64,000 bases of DNA from CADEFQ01 sp050249415 (lineage in GTDB: Bacteria; Pseudomonadota; Gammaproteobacteria; Steroidobacterales; Steroidobacteraceae). The notes beneath the pieces were generated by a model. That model was not told the origin of the DNA, searched no databases, and was given only the letters and a program-made list of their open reading frames with translations. The stretch lies in NCBI GenBank assembly GCA_050249415.1, contig JBFWQO010000008.1:124001-188000 (forward strand). The letters are read 5' to 3'. The translations under genes and the position numbers were made by a program. This document shows, piece by piece, positions 7,580 through 16,221 of the stretch; position 1 is the stretch's first letter, and each line of letters opens with the position of its first letter.

Positions 7580-8716
7580 ATGGACTTCAGCTACAGCGAA
7601 GAACAGCAAGGCCTGCGCCAACTGACGGCGCAGATGTTCGATGACCGCGTCACCGACGAGTTCCGCCGCGACTTCTCCCGTTCCGGCGAGCTCTTCGACC
7701 GGGTGCTCTGGCAGGCGCTGGCCGACGCCGGCGTGCTCGGCACCGCGATCGCCGAAGAGCACGGCGGTTCCGGGCTCGGCTTCACCGAGATCTGCCTCGC
7801 GCTCGAAGAGCAGGGGCGGGTGCTCGCACCAGTGCCGCTGCTCGCGACGCTCGTGCTCGGCGCACTGCCCGTACAGAAATTCGGCACGCCTGCGCAGCGT
7901 GCCGCCTGGCTGCCGCGGGTCGCCTCGGGCGAAGCCCTGCTCACCGCAGCGCTCGAGGAAGCCGGCAGCGGCGATCCGCTCGTGCCGGCCGTGAAAGCGA
8001 CCGCGGCCGGTCACGGCTGGCGTCTGCTCGGCGTGAAGGGCTGCGTGCCCTACGGCGCGCAGGCGGACGCAATCCTTGTTACTGCGCGCACCGGCCGAAA
8101 GTGCGTCAGAGTCTTCATAGTCGATCCGCATGCGAAAGGCATAACGGTCGAGGCCCGGTCCACGACCAGCGGCGAGCCGCAGGCACAGGTCACGTTCACC
8201 AACGCCATGGTGTCCGCTGCGGACGAACTCGGCGTTCCGCCTCAGGGCGAGGGGATCGTGCAGTGGATGGTCGAGCGCGGCCACCTGGCACTCGCCGCGC
8301 AGCAGGTCGGACTCACGGCCGAGGCGCTGCGGCGCACGACGGCGTATGCGGCCGGACGGGTGCAGTTCGGCCGGCCGACGGGGAGCTTCCAGGCCGTGCA
8401 GCATCGGCTCGCCGATGCCTTCATCGACGTCGAGGCGCTGCGTTCGGTGTATCTGCGTGCGCTCTGGGCACTCGAGAGCGAAGTGCCGGCCGCCGCCGAC
8501 GTCGCGGTCGCCAAGTGGTGGGCCGCACGCGCAGGGCACCGCGTGACACACAGTGCGCAGCATCTGCACGGGGGCCTGGGCGCCGATATCGATTTCCCGA
8601 TCCACGCTTACTTGCTGCACGCACGCCAGATCGAGCAGTCGCTCGGTGGCGCGACCCCCATGCTCGCGAGAATCGGCGCGCAAATTGCCGCAGGTGCGGT
8701 GAGCCCGTTGACCTGA
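7580..8716 (+). CDS. Acyl-CoA dehydrogenase (second subunit)
   Basis: This is a 378-residue acyl-CoA dehydrogenase-family protein beginning MDFSYSEEQQGLRQL. It carries RVQFGRPTGSFQAVQHRLAD and SAQHLHGGLGADIDFPIHAY, typical of FadE28/ChsE1-like proteins. The middle domain lacks the full GxTEPxAGSD signature seen in the upstream paralogue (here LEEAGSGDPLV). That agrees with a subunit specialised within a heterotetramer. It probably works with the 5469-6644 product on a branched or steroid side-chain acyl-CoA. The start ATG 7580 is 7 nt downstream of the fusion-protein stop. Confidence 0.86.
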   Translation: MDFSYSEEQQGLRQLTAQMFDDRVTDEFRRDFSRSGELFDRVLWQALADAGVLGTAIAEEHGGSGLGFTEICLALEEQGRVLAPVPLLATLVLGALPVQKFGTPAQRAAWLPRVASGEALLTAALEEAGSGDPLVPAVKATAAGHGWRLLGVKGCVPYGAQADAILVTARTGRKCVRVFIVDPHAKGITVEARSTTSGEPQAQVTFTNAMVSAADELGVPPQGEGIVQWMVERGHLALAAQQVGLTAEALRRTTAYAAGRVQFGRPTGSFQAVQHRLADAFIDVEALRSVYLRALWALESEVPAAADVAVAKWWAARAGHRVTHSAQHLHGGLGADIDFPIHAYLLHARQIEQSLGGATPMLARIGAQIAAGAVSPLT

Positions 8717-8735
8717 ATCGGAGTACCAGAAAGGC

Positions 8736-9179
8736 ATGGCTGCAGACATCACCTTCGACGGCGTCCAGTCGGGCCAGGAACTGCCAGGCCTCGACGTGCC
8801 CATCACGGCCTCACTGATCGTCGCGGGCGCGATCGCCACGAGCGACTACTCGCGCGAGCATCACGACAAGGCGCATGCACAGGCGGCCGGTACGCCTGAC
8901 ATCTTCATGAATATCCTGACGAGCAATGGCCTCGTGCAGCGCTTCGTGAACGACTGGGCCGGCCCCGCAGGATGCATCAGAAACGTCAAAATCCGCCTCG
9001 GCGCTCCGAATTTCCCGGGCGACACAATGAAGTTGTCCGGGGTCGTAAAAAGCAAGGAATTGGTCGGCGAGGACGGGATCGTGGAAGTGGCCGTGAGTGG
9101 CCGGAACAGCCTCGGCGAGCACGTCGCGGCTACCGTACGCCTGTCCGTGCCCGGAACGGGCCGGGAAGCCAAGCCATGA
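8736..9179 (+). CDS. MaoC-like hydratase subunit, ChsH1-like
   Basis: A 147-residue hot-dog protein. The segment ATSDYSREHHDKAHAQ contains the Asp...His arrangement of the hydratase-2 catalytic motif. The protein is too short to hold two hot-dog domains, so it would need a partner, most naturally the MaoC-N half of the 6658-7572 product (ChsH1/ChsH2 model). The predicted reaction is addition of water to the enoyl-CoA made by the two dehydrogenases. The stop overlaps the next start as ATGA, implying coupled translation with the thiolase-like gene. Confidence 0.84.
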   Translation: MAADITFDGVQSGQELPGLDVPITASLIVAGAIATSDYSREHHDKAHAQAAGTPDIFMNILTSNGLVQRFVNDWAGPAGCIRNVKIRLGAPNFPGDTMKLSGVVKSKELVGEDGIVEVAVSGRNSLGEHVAATVRLSVPGTGREAKP

Positions 9180-10348
9180 CTCACCCATTGAAAGACCAGG
9201 CAGCGATCGTCGGCATCGGCGCGACCGAGTTCTCGAAGGACTCGGGGCGCAGCGAGCTGCGGCTCGCTGTGGAAGCCATCAAGGCGGCGCTCGACGACGC
9301 GGGCGTCCATCCACGTGAAGTGGATGGCCTGTCCACCTTCACGATGGACAACAACCCGGAGATCGAGATCTTCCGCAACATCGGCGGGCGGGAGCTCAAG
9401 TTCTTCAGCCGTATCGACTACGGCGGCGGCGGGGCCTGCGCGCCGGTGCACCAGGCGGCGATGGCGGTGCACAGCGGCGTCGCGGACGTGGTCGTCTGCT
9501 ATCGTGCGATGAACGAACGTTCGCAGTACCGCTTTGGCGCCTCCTACGTGCCTGTGCCGATGCCGTCGGCCGCACTCGCCACGTTCAGCTGGACCCTGCC
9601 CTTCGGCCTCACGACGCCCGCTTCGTGGGTGGCGATGGCCGCGCAGCGCTACATGCACGATTTCGGCGCGACCACCGAGGATTTTGGCCGTGTGAGCGTC
9701 GCCGGGCGGCGCATGGCCGCGAACAATCCGAAGGCCTGGTTCTACGGCAAGCCCATCACGCTCGCCGATCACCAGGCCTCGCGCTGGATCGTCGAGCCGC
9801 TGCGGCTCCTCGACTGTTGCCAGGAGTCGGACGGCGCCGTGGCGATCGTCGTGACACGCGCCGATCGGGCGCGGCACCTGAAGCAGAAGCCGGTGCTCAT
9901 CCGTGCTGCCGCCCAGGGCGCATGTGACGACCAGATGAACATGACGAGCTTTTACCGCAAGGACATCTCGGCGCTGTCGGAAATGCGGCTCGTCGCAAAG
10001 CAGCTTTATGCGATGGCGGGCATCGGGCCGCAGGATATCCAGACTGCCGTGCTCTACGATCATTTCTCGCCGTTCGTGCTGCCGCAGCTCGAGGCTTTCG
10101 ATTTCTGCAAGCGTGGCGAGGGCAAGGATTTCGTGCGCGACGGCCAGATCGAACCCGGCGGTCGCTTGCCGGTCAACACGCACGGCGGGCAACTCGGCGA
10201 GGCATACATCCACGGTGTCAATGGCATCGCGGAAGGCGTGCGGCAGCTGCGCGGTACCTCATCGAACCAGGTGTCATGTGTCGAGCATGTGCTCGTCACC
10301 GCGGGAACGGGTGTGCCGACCAGCGGCCTGATCCTTGCGGCGGGCTGA
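9176..10348 (+). CDS. Thiolase-superfamily aldolase, Ltp2/Sal1-like
   Basis: This 390-residue thiolase-fold protein begins AAIVGIGATEFSKDSGRSEL. In place of the classical nucleophile motif it has DYGGGGACAPVHQAAMA. The C-terminal half has AVLYDHFSPFVLPQLEAF and GGQLGEAYIHGVNGI, the region that in Ltp2 supplies catalytic tyrosines for retro-aldol cleavage. Lipid-transfer/thiolase-like proteins beside a DUF35 partner are aldolases that release propionyl-CoA from C3 side chains. By analogy this gene would finish the pathway encoded by the five genes before it. It overlaps the MaoC gene by 4 nt and ends the operon. Confidence 0.84.
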   Translation: MTHPLKDQAAIVGIGATEFSKDSGRSELRLAVEAIKAALDDAGVHPREVDGLSTFTMDNNPEIEIFRNIGGRELKFFSRIDYGGGGACAPVHQAAMAVHSGVADVVVCYRAMNERSQYRFGASYVPVPMPSAALATFSWTLPFGLTTPASWVAMAAQRYMHDFGATTEDFGRVSVAGRRMAANNPKAWFYGKPITLADHQASRWIVEPLRLLDCCQESDGAVAIVVTRADRARHLKQKPVLIRAAAQGACDDQMNMTSFYRKDISALSEMRLVAKQLYAMAGIGPQDIQTAVLYDHFSPFVLPQLEAFDFCKRGEGKDFVRDGQIEPGGRLPVNTHGGQLGEAYIHGVNGIAEGVRQLRGTSSNQVSCVEHVLVTAGTGVPTSGLILAAG

Positions 10349-10435
10349 GAAGGCAGGTGCAGCGGCGCGCCATGAGATTCGCATGTGCGCCGGGACATGG
10401 TGCCTGAAGAGTTGTTCCTCGATGCGCCCTCGGGA

Positions 10436-11599
10436 TTATCCCGAAGAACGCGACACCAATAGCAGAGTGGCCTGCCGATAACCGCTGGCAGGATAGGTCG
10501 CCGGGATCGGCAACTCGCCTTCGACCCGCTCGATCGCGCGGGTGCCCTCGAGCAGGGCCTGGACGATGGCTTCCAGCTCCAGCCGCGCCAGCGGCGCGCC
10601 GGGGCAGGCGTGAATGCCGGCGCCATAGAGCAGGTTGAGTGCGGGGTCGCGATCGAGGCGGAACTCGTCCGGATCGCCGAATACCGCCTCATCCCGATTG
10701 GCCGAGGCCCACATCAAGGTCATCCGCTCGCCGGCCTCGATGCGGGTGTCGCCGACGCGGACCGCGCGGGTCGGCGTACGGCGGTTGGCGATCAACGGGG
10801 CGTGGATGCGCAGGATCTCGTCGTTGGCGGTGCGCACCTGCCGCGGCTCGCGGCGCAGCCGGGCCTGCAGATCAGGGTGGCCGGCAAGATAGTCGGCGAT
10901 GATGCCGACGCTGGAGGCGATGGTGCCGAGCTCGCCCACGGTCCAGTTGCGCAGGATGGAGACGATCTCGTCGGCGCGCAGCGGCTGGCCGTCGACGGTC
11001 TCGCGCATCAGGCGTGTCGTCACATCGTCGGGTGCCCGACCGGCGGCGGCACGGCGCTCCCTCAGGATCGCGCGGATGGTTTCGTCGAACTCGTTCGCCA
11101 CCGCGGCGATGGCGTGGCTGTCGCCCGCGAGCGTGGCCACGTTCTTCTTGTGGATCCATTCGCGCAGTGGCTCGTGCAGGGCGTCGGGCCAGCCGAGGAA
11201 GGCGCATTGCGCGCGCACGGCGTACGGATGCGCGAGGCCGAACATGATCTCGACCGGTGTGTCGCGCGGCAGCGCCGCCACGAGTCCGGCGCAGATACGA
11301 CGACACAGGGGCTCGAAGGCGGCCATGCGGGGGGCGTCGAAATACGGGTCGATGGCCCGCCGGTAGGCCGTGTGCTCCGGCGGGTCCATCGTGTTCGGCA
11401 CCGATACGTGGCGCGACGCCTGGCTGCTGTAAGTCCCGGCATCCAGCAGGATCCGCCTGACGTCGGCATGGCGAAACACCGAGTAGTGCAGGTAGTCGCT
11501 GTGCGCGACCGGGCAACGGTGGCGCATGCGGTCGTAGGCGGCGAGGGGGTCCGCGAGGACTTCCGCGGAGCGGGGATCCCAGTCTTGCGAGTCGGTCAT
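10436..11599 (-). CDS. Cytochrome P450
   Basis: This 387-residue soluble P450 has the haem-thiolate loop LLYGAGIHACPGAPLARLE and the ExxR helix NDEILRIHAP. The I-helix reads NWTVGELGTIASSVG, so the usual A/G-G-x-D/E-T-T oxygen-activation motif is altered, with Glu shifted by one. It would be a monooxygenase needing ferredoxin electrons; the substrate cannot be read from the sequence. It is convergent with the acyl-CoA operon, and a weak hairpin (TCGGGA-TTA-TCCCGA, 10430-10444) spans its stop. The mycobacterial igr cluster also holds a P450 (CYP125), but this one need not be its orthologue. Confidence 0.9.
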   Translation of the reverse strand: MTDSQDWDPRSAEVLADPLAAYDRMRHRCPVAHSDYLHYSVFRHADVRRILLDAGTYSSQASRHVSVPNTMDPPEHTAYRRAIDPYFDAPRMAAFEPLCRRICAGLVAALPRDTPVEIMFGLAHPYAVRAQCAFLGWPDALHEPLREWIHKKNVATLAGDSHAIAAVANEFDETIRAILRERRAAAGRAPDDVTTRLMRETVDGQPLRADEIVSILRNWTVGELGTIASSVGIIADYLAGHPDLQARLRREPRQVRTANDEILRIHAPLIANRRTPTRAVRVGDTRIEAGERMTLMWASANRDEAVFGDPDEFRLDRDPALNLLYGAGIHACPGAPLARLELEAIVQALLEGTRAIERVEGELPIPATYPASGYRQATLLLVSRSSG

Positions 11600-11757
11600 G
11601 CTGATCCTCGGTGTACGCCGTGCCGATTGTACTCCCCTGGCGCACGCAGGGTGCCGCCCCGCCTGTTGTCTTGTTTAGGATGTGTGTATGGCCCGGGCGG
11701 ATGGCGCAGGGAGAAACCGCTTGCGCCGGGCCGGCGAGCTGCCTATTGTCGCGACAA

Positions 11758-12525
11758 ATGTCCCGCCTGATGGTCTTCCAGCACGTCGCCGCCGAGCCGC
11801 TCGGCACGCTGCATGAACGCATCCGCACGCGCGGTCATCGCGTCCGCTTCCACAACTTCCAGCGCCATCCCGAGGCGCGACCGCGGGTGGATCGCTGCCA
11901 GGCGCTCATCGTGCTCGGCGGCCCGATGAACGTCGATGAGCAGGAGCGCTATCCGCACCTGCGTACGGAGCTCGAGGCGATCGAGGCGGCGCTGCGCCAG
12001 GACAAACCCGTGCTGGGCATCTGCCTCGGCGCGCAGTTGCTGGCGCACGTGCTCGGTGCGCCCGTCATCCGGCATACGCAGCACGAGATCGGCTGGTACG
12101 ATCTCGTCACGACGGAACATGGCCGGCAGGACCCGGTGCTGGCGCATCTCGGGGCGAGTGCGCCGGTGTTTCAGTGGCACGGCTGCACGTTCGGGTTGCC
12201 CGCCGGCGCCGTGCAACTGGCCCGCACGGCAACGTGTGAGCAGCAGGCCTTCCGCTTCGGCAGCCGTGCCTATGGCTTCCAGTTCCACATGGAAGCCGAC
12301 GGCAGGCTGATCGATCGCTGGTTGCGGCTGCCGGCCCTGCGCAAGGAGTTGCACGCCGCCGGCATCGGTCGGGACGAGGCGTCCATACGGGCGGCGACCG
12401 CGGCGAGTCTCGATCGGATGCAACCGCTGGCCGAGAGCGTATTCAATCGCTTCCTCGACCTGGTGGGAAGGCCGGCGCGGCGCACGGCGCTGCGCTCGAC
12501 TCACGCACTGGAGGATGACTCTTGA
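11758..12525 (+). CDS. Class I glutamine amidotransferase-like protein
   Basis: The product has 255 residues and a GMP-synthase-type glutamine amidotransferase fold. The nucleophile elbow is LGICLGAQLLAHVLG, and the His-Glu pair is in GFQFHMEAD. VLGGPMNVDEQERYPHL precedes the elbow, as in stand-alone GuaA-like amidotransferases. There is no ATP-pyrophosphatase domain, so it is not GMP synthetase itself. The family contains gamma-glutamyl hydrolases and unassigned amidotransferases, and the substrate here is unknown. ATG 11758 was chosen because residues from an earlier start look non-coding. Nothing clear was seen in the 158 bp upstream. Confidence 0.82.
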   Translation: MSRLMVFQHVAAEPLGTLHERIRTRGHRVRFHNFQRHPEARPRVDRCQALIVLGGPMNVDEQERYPHLRTELEAIEAALRQDKPVLGICLGAQLLAHVLGAPVIRHTQHEIGWYDLVTTEHGRQDPVLAHLGASAPVFQWHGCTFGLPAGAVQLARTATCEQQAFRFGSRAYGFQFHMEADGRLIDRWLRLPALRKELHAAGIGRDEASIRAATAASLDRMQPLAESVFNRFLDLVGRPARRTALRSTHALEDDS

Positions 12526-12559
12526 CCGGGCCGTCGCCGGACACGGCTGCGAACGGGAC

Positions 12560-13681
12560 TCAGGTGCGCGCGGGCGTCAGTCGCAGCAACCAGCCCTGCC
12601 CGCCGTTCGTCCCGTCTTCCAGCAGCCAGAGCGCGCCATCCGGCCCCTGCTTCACGGCCCGGATACGCCGGCGCATGTCGAATCGCTGCGCTTCGCGGGC
12701 GCCTTCACCCTGGAACTCGATGCGTACCAGCGACTGCGACGACAGGCCACCGATGAAGGCGTTGCCCCGCCATTGCGGGAACAGGGCGCCGTCGTAGAAG
12801 AGGAGGCTCGACGGGGAGATCACCGGAGTCCAGCTGATCACGGGTGCGCGGAATTCAGGGCGCGTGACATGATCCGGAATCGTCCTGCCGTCGTAATGAT
12901 CGCCGTTCGATACGATCGGGTAGCCGTAATTGGCGCCCCGCTCGATGCGATTCAGTTCATCCCCGCCCCTGGGGCCCATCTCGTTCGCCCACAACTGTCC
13001 CTGCGGATCGAAGGCGAGCCCGAGCACGTTGCGATGGCCGAGTGACCAGACCTGCGCGGCGATGCCGCCGCGGTCCGCGAACGGGTTGTCGGCGGGCACG
13101 CTGCCGTCGTCGCCGAGACGCACGATCTTGCCGAGGTTCGAGCCCATGTCCTGCGCCGGGTCGAATTTCTGCCGTTCGCTCGAACTGATCCACAGCATGC
13201 CGTCGCGATCGAACGCGATGCGATGGCCGAAGTGTCCGGCGCCGCTCGTCTTCGGCACCTGGCGCCAGATCACCTGGAGATCCTCGAGCGCGCCGCCGCC
13301 GCGTTCATCGAGCGCAAGCCGCGCGCGCGCGACTGCGGCGCCGACACCGCCTTCGCCGGCCTCCGCATAGCTGAAGTACACGAGCCGGTTCGCGGCGAAC
13401 TGCGGGTGCAGGACGATGTCGCCGAGCCCCCCCTGGCCCTTGTGCACGACCCCGGGCACGCCGCCGATGATTCCTGTCGCGCCGCCCTCGGGATCGTAGA
13501 GCTTCAGCTCACCGGCCATCTCGGTGACGAGCAGGCGTCCGTCGGGCAGGAAGGCCATGGCCCACGGCGAGTCGAACCGGACGACCTCGGTGGTGGTGAA
13601 ACTCTTGCCCGTGGTGGCGGTACACGCGGACAGCAGCGCCACGGTGGCGCAGAGGATCCGCAGGTTGTCGGGTCTGAACAT
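12560..13681 (-). CDS. PQQ-dependent sugar dehydrogenase, lipoprotein
   Basis: The protein has 373 residues and a lipoprotein signal ending LLSACTA. A six-bladed propeller of the Gdh/Asd (YliI) family follows: SPWAMAFLPDGRLLVTE, GHFGHRIAFDRDG, GHRNVLGLAFDPQGQLWANE and RGGDELNRI. These repeated segments carry the His/Arg/Asn positions used for PQQ and calcium. The enzyme would oxidise aldose sugars in the periplasm and pass electrons to the respiratory chain. No PQQ biosynthesis gene is in the window. It ends a minus-strand run and is 15 nt downstream of the methyltransferase. Confidence 0.87.
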   Translation of the reverse strand: MFRPDNLRILCATVALLSACTATTGKSFTTTEVVRFDSPWAMAFLPDGRLLVTEMAGELKLYDPEGGATGIIGGVPGVVHKGQGGLGDIVLHPQFAANRLVYFSYAEAGEGGVGAAVARARLALDERGGGALEDLQVIWRQVPKTSGAGHFGHRIAFDRDGMLWISSSERQKFDPAQDMGSNLGKIVRLGDDGSVPADNPFADRGGIAAQVWSLGHRNVLGLAFDPQGQLWANEMGPRGGDELNRIERGANYGYPIVSNGDHYDGRTIPDHVTRPEFRAPVISWTPVISPSSLLFYDGALFPQWRGNAFIGGLSSQSLVRIEFQGEGAREAQRFDMRRRIRAVKQGPDGALWLLEDGTNGGQGWLLRLTPART

Positions 13682-13696
13682 GACGGCTCCCGTGCG

Positions 13697-14497
13697 TTAC
13701 GACTTGTCCCAGGATATGAATGCCCAGCGCATCGGCGGTGCAGCCTCGCGGATCGCGGCCGGCGGCGAGCGCTCGTACCACGCGCGCAGCCGGTCGAGCT
13801 CCCCGGGCGTCAGTTCGCCGAGCGACCAGGCGATGCGTCGCGCGAGTTCCCCGAAGTCGGCTGCGGGCGCGAGCCGATGATCGCTCTCGATGTAATCGAG
13901 CCGCGGTTGAATTCCCATGCCATGCAGGATGTTCACGATGTAGATGTAGTCCGGCGGCGGCAGGAGCTTGCGGCCCAACGCTTCGATCGCCCCCGGGTCG
14001 AACTGGCGCCGGCCGACCTGATGAGTCAGGTAGACGCGCCGGCGTGCCCTGGAATCGAGCCTGGCGAGCGCCGCGGCCATATCCTGCACGTTCATGGAAC
14101 GCGAGGCCACGACAATATCGCACACGGGCACATCCGACCAATCGTCGTCCCACGAGCGATGCAGCGCCTCGACATTCCCGAGACCCTGCTGCGAGGCGTT
14201 GGCCAGCAGCGCATCGAGCATGGCGCGGCTGTAGTCGAGGCCGTAGACGCGTTCGAGGCGCGGGGCGAGGGGCAGGCCGATCGTGCCCGGGCCGCAGCCG
14301 ACGTCGAGCAGTGTGCTCGCGCCGGCGAGGTCCATGCGGGCGATGAACGCCTGCGCATAGCGGCTGCCGTGCACCTTGTGCTGCAGGTCGACTGCGCGCG
14401 TGTCCCAGGCGCTCGCGGGCTTCGGCGCGCGAGCGGCCGCGCGCATGTGCTCGCGATAGAGGCGGCCGAAGTCCACGTCGGCGATCGTGATTGTCAC
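13697..14497 (-). CDS. Class I SAM-dependent methyltransferase
   Basis: This 266-residue product (GTG start 14497) has the SAM-binding motif TLLDVGCGPGTIGLPLA and the acidic strand end RVYGLDYSRAM. The remainder does not identify a substrate. The frame stays open to GTG 14617, two bases after the LpxR stop, giving an alternative start with about 40 more residues. Those residues resemble the cytochrome c encoded at 17667-18128 and I treat them as a fragment. Small-molecule methyltransferases commonly have this length and lack extra domains. Confidence 0.75.
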   Translation of the reverse strand: MTITIADVDFGRLYREHMRAAARAPKPASAWDTRAVDLQHKVHGSRYAQAFIARMDLAGASTLLDVGCGPGTIGLPLAPRLERVYGLDYSRAMLDALLANASQQGLGNVEALHRSWDDDWSDVPVCDIVVASRSMNVQDMAAALARLDSRARRRVYLTHQVGRRQFDPGAIEALGRKLLPPPDYIYIVNILHGMGIQPRLDYIESDHRLAPAADFGELARRIAWSLGELTPGELDRLRAWYERSPPAAIREAAPPMRWAFISWDKS

Positions 14498-14500
14498 GTC

Positions 14501-14617
14501 GGCACCGCTTTCCGGTTCAGCGCCTGCCGCGGAAGTGCTCGATGCCGCTTCTGCGACCCGGCCGTCAAAAGCCCTGAATTGCCCGGCATCGGCGCCGAGC
14601 CACGCGAGGATACGCAC
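14501..14617 (-). pseudogene. Cytochrome-c gene fragment
   Basis: The translation VRILAWLGADAGQFRAFDG is a close copy of MRILAWLGTDAGKFRGFDG in the cytochrome c encoded at 17667-18128. The DNA is also clearly related over about 60 bp (14557-14618 against 17821-17880). Only the middle of the protein is present, and the haem site is missing. It is in frame with the methyltransferase and directly follows the LpxR stop. It is either a duplicated scrap or an acquired N-terminal extension. Confidence 0.65.
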
Positions 14618-14619
14618 TT

Positions 14620-15762
14620 TCAGTACTCCATGCTGAGGGCGATGGATCCGAACGCGTGGTGACCGGCTTGCTCCTCGAATTCGCTCGTGCGCCACACCCG
14701 CATCAGCGCGAGTCGCAGGCCGCGCCCGGATACGAGCCACTGGCCGCTGACGCCGAGTGCGGCCTGCGCCACCCATGGGCGGCGCGTCACGTGATGACTG
14801 ACATGCATGAGATTGCCGTCGAGCGAAAAGTGCCACGCGACGGCCGTGGCTTCGAGGTTCACGAACGCATGCACGCCGGGCCTGGGCGCCGCGGCCGGGC
14901 GGGGACTCGACGTGCGCAGCCCGGCAGCGGCCGATGGCGGTCGATTCTCGCCGGCGGGGCGGATCGGATAACTCCCGAAGTCGTTGGGGATGTTCCAGCC
15001 GGTGCGCAGCTCGAGGCCGATGCCGGCGGCCGTTTCGATATTGCCGACACGCAGGGCATAGCTGCCGATCGCATCGTGGGTCCACCCCGACCGCACGGCG
15101 CCGGCGGCGTACGGCTTGAATTTGCGCTCCATGGCGAGCTGCACCGCCGGCTCATTGCGCAGCTGGTGATCCCAGCCGCGGAAGCGCTCGATACCTCGCA
15201 GGTCGTGGATGAGGTGCTGCGATTTCTCGGCCAGCGACCACGGACCGATCACGCCGAGCGTCAGCTCGCGCGAGTCGAGCATTTCGTGGGCGCTGCCCTG
15301 CGCGTGCACGCGGCGGTTCCACGCGAGACCGAGATGCGACAACCCGGCATACGGACGGTCGTTTTCGATGAGGTCCGTGCGGCTTTCGTCGGCAGGCGTG
15401 TACATCGCCTGGCCCACGCGCACGACGACGTTCTGCGCTGTCGAGGCGGCGGCCGTGCCACGCCGGAACCCCGGATCGAGCCGGCCCAGGAAGCGGGTGT
15501 AGAGGCCGAGAGGCGGGGGCAGGCACTCCGGTCGGAGCCTGCCCTCGATGTCGCGCGAGACGAGCGCGAGCGACACACCATTCGTGTAATTACGGTCGGT
15601 GCCGGTGAGCAGGTCATTTTCGAACCGCACGGTGCCGCCGCGCCAGTGCAGGGACTCTGCCGTCGTGCACGGATCCTCGCCGCTCGACGGCACCGATTCG
15701 CCGGCCTGGCCGATGGCGAAAGGGGCCCACGCCAGGCTCGCCGCGAGCAACACCTGTCTCAC
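14620..15762 (-). CDS. LpxR-like lipid A deacylase (DUF2219)
   Basis: The product has 380 residues from GTG 15762, with a signal peptide (VRQVLLAASLAWAPFAIGQA) and then an outer-membrane beta-barrel sequence. The LpxR hallmarks are RFENDLLTGTDRNYTNGVSL near the mature N-terminus (Asn-Asp and Thr positions), NDRPYAGLSHLGLAWNR, QHLIHDLRGIERFRGWDHQL, and a C-terminal aromatic residue (SMEY) typical of barrels. LpxR removes the 3'-acyloxyacyl group of lipid A. The frame is open upstream into a LOG-family stump, so an abnormal fusion cannot be excluded, but the signal peptide argues for a start at 15762. Confidence 0.8.
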   Translation of the reverse strand: MRQVLLAASLAWAPFAIGQAGESVPSSGEDPCTTAESLHWRGGTVRFENDLLTGTDRNYTNGVSLALVSRDIEGRLRPECLPPPLGLYTRFLGRLDPGFRRGTAAASTAQNVVVRVGQAMYTPADESRTDLIENDRPYAGLSHLGLAWNRRVHAQGSAHEMLDSRELTLGVIGPWSLAEKSQHLIHDLRGIERFRGWDHQLRNEPAVQLAMERKFKPYAAGAVRSGWTHDAIGSYALRVGNIETAAGIGLELRTGWNIPNDFGSYPIRPAGENRPPSAAAGLRTSSPRPAAAPRPGVHAFVNLEATAVAWHFSLDGNLMHVSHHVTRRPWVAQAALGVSGQWLVSGRGLRLALMRVWRTSEFEEQAGHHAFGSIALSMEY

Positions 15763-15821
15763 GGTGCGTATTCCGGCGACAGCTGGCCATCGTCGACCGG
15801 CACCACCGGAATCCGCGCCAT

Positions 15822-16221
15822 CGGGCCCGCCGCCCGTGACGACGACGAAGTCCTGCCGGTGCTGCACCTGGAAGCGCGTGGAGATCAAGTGGGTGAAGCG
15901 CCGGGCCTCCTCGTAGTGACCCGCCTGTTCCATCCGGTGGCGTGCGCGTGCGATCTGCCGCGTGTCCCCTGCGCCCCCGAGCGCAGCGAGCGCCGCGCGG
16001 GCGGGGGCGGCATCGCTCACGCGCGAGCGGCCGAACACCACCACGGGCGAACGCACGCCTTGCTCGCGCAGGATGCGGTCGGGCTTGAGCAGTTCGAGCT
16101 GCAAACGCAGCGGCCGCAGGTCCTCCTGGCCGAGGAGTTTGAGGTCCTCGCAGGCGAGATGGCAGGCAGGCGACTCGGTGATGGCGCGCTGCCGTTCCGC
16201 GAGGTCAGGCGGCGAACTCAT
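15822..16221 (-). pseudogene. LOG-family 5' fragment
   Basis: This reads MSSPPDLAERQRAITESPAC, then RPLRLQLELLKPDRILREQG, SPVVVFGRSRVSD and EEARRFTHLISTRF. It ends just after DFVVVTGGGPD, where intact LOG/TIGR00730 proteins continue GIMEAANRG. The PGGxGTxxE nucleotide-binding half is missing. The start ATG overlaps the stop of the MBL gene (ATGA), a normal operonic start, so the 3' part was lost. The frame continues into the LpxR-like gene. A full-length LOG paralogue is at 42471-43259. Confidence 0.78.

Noticed and set aside
11758..12525. GMP synthetase (guaA)
   Set aside because: Only the amidotransferase domain is present; the ATP-pyrophosphatase and dimerisation domains are absent and the next gene is on the other strand.
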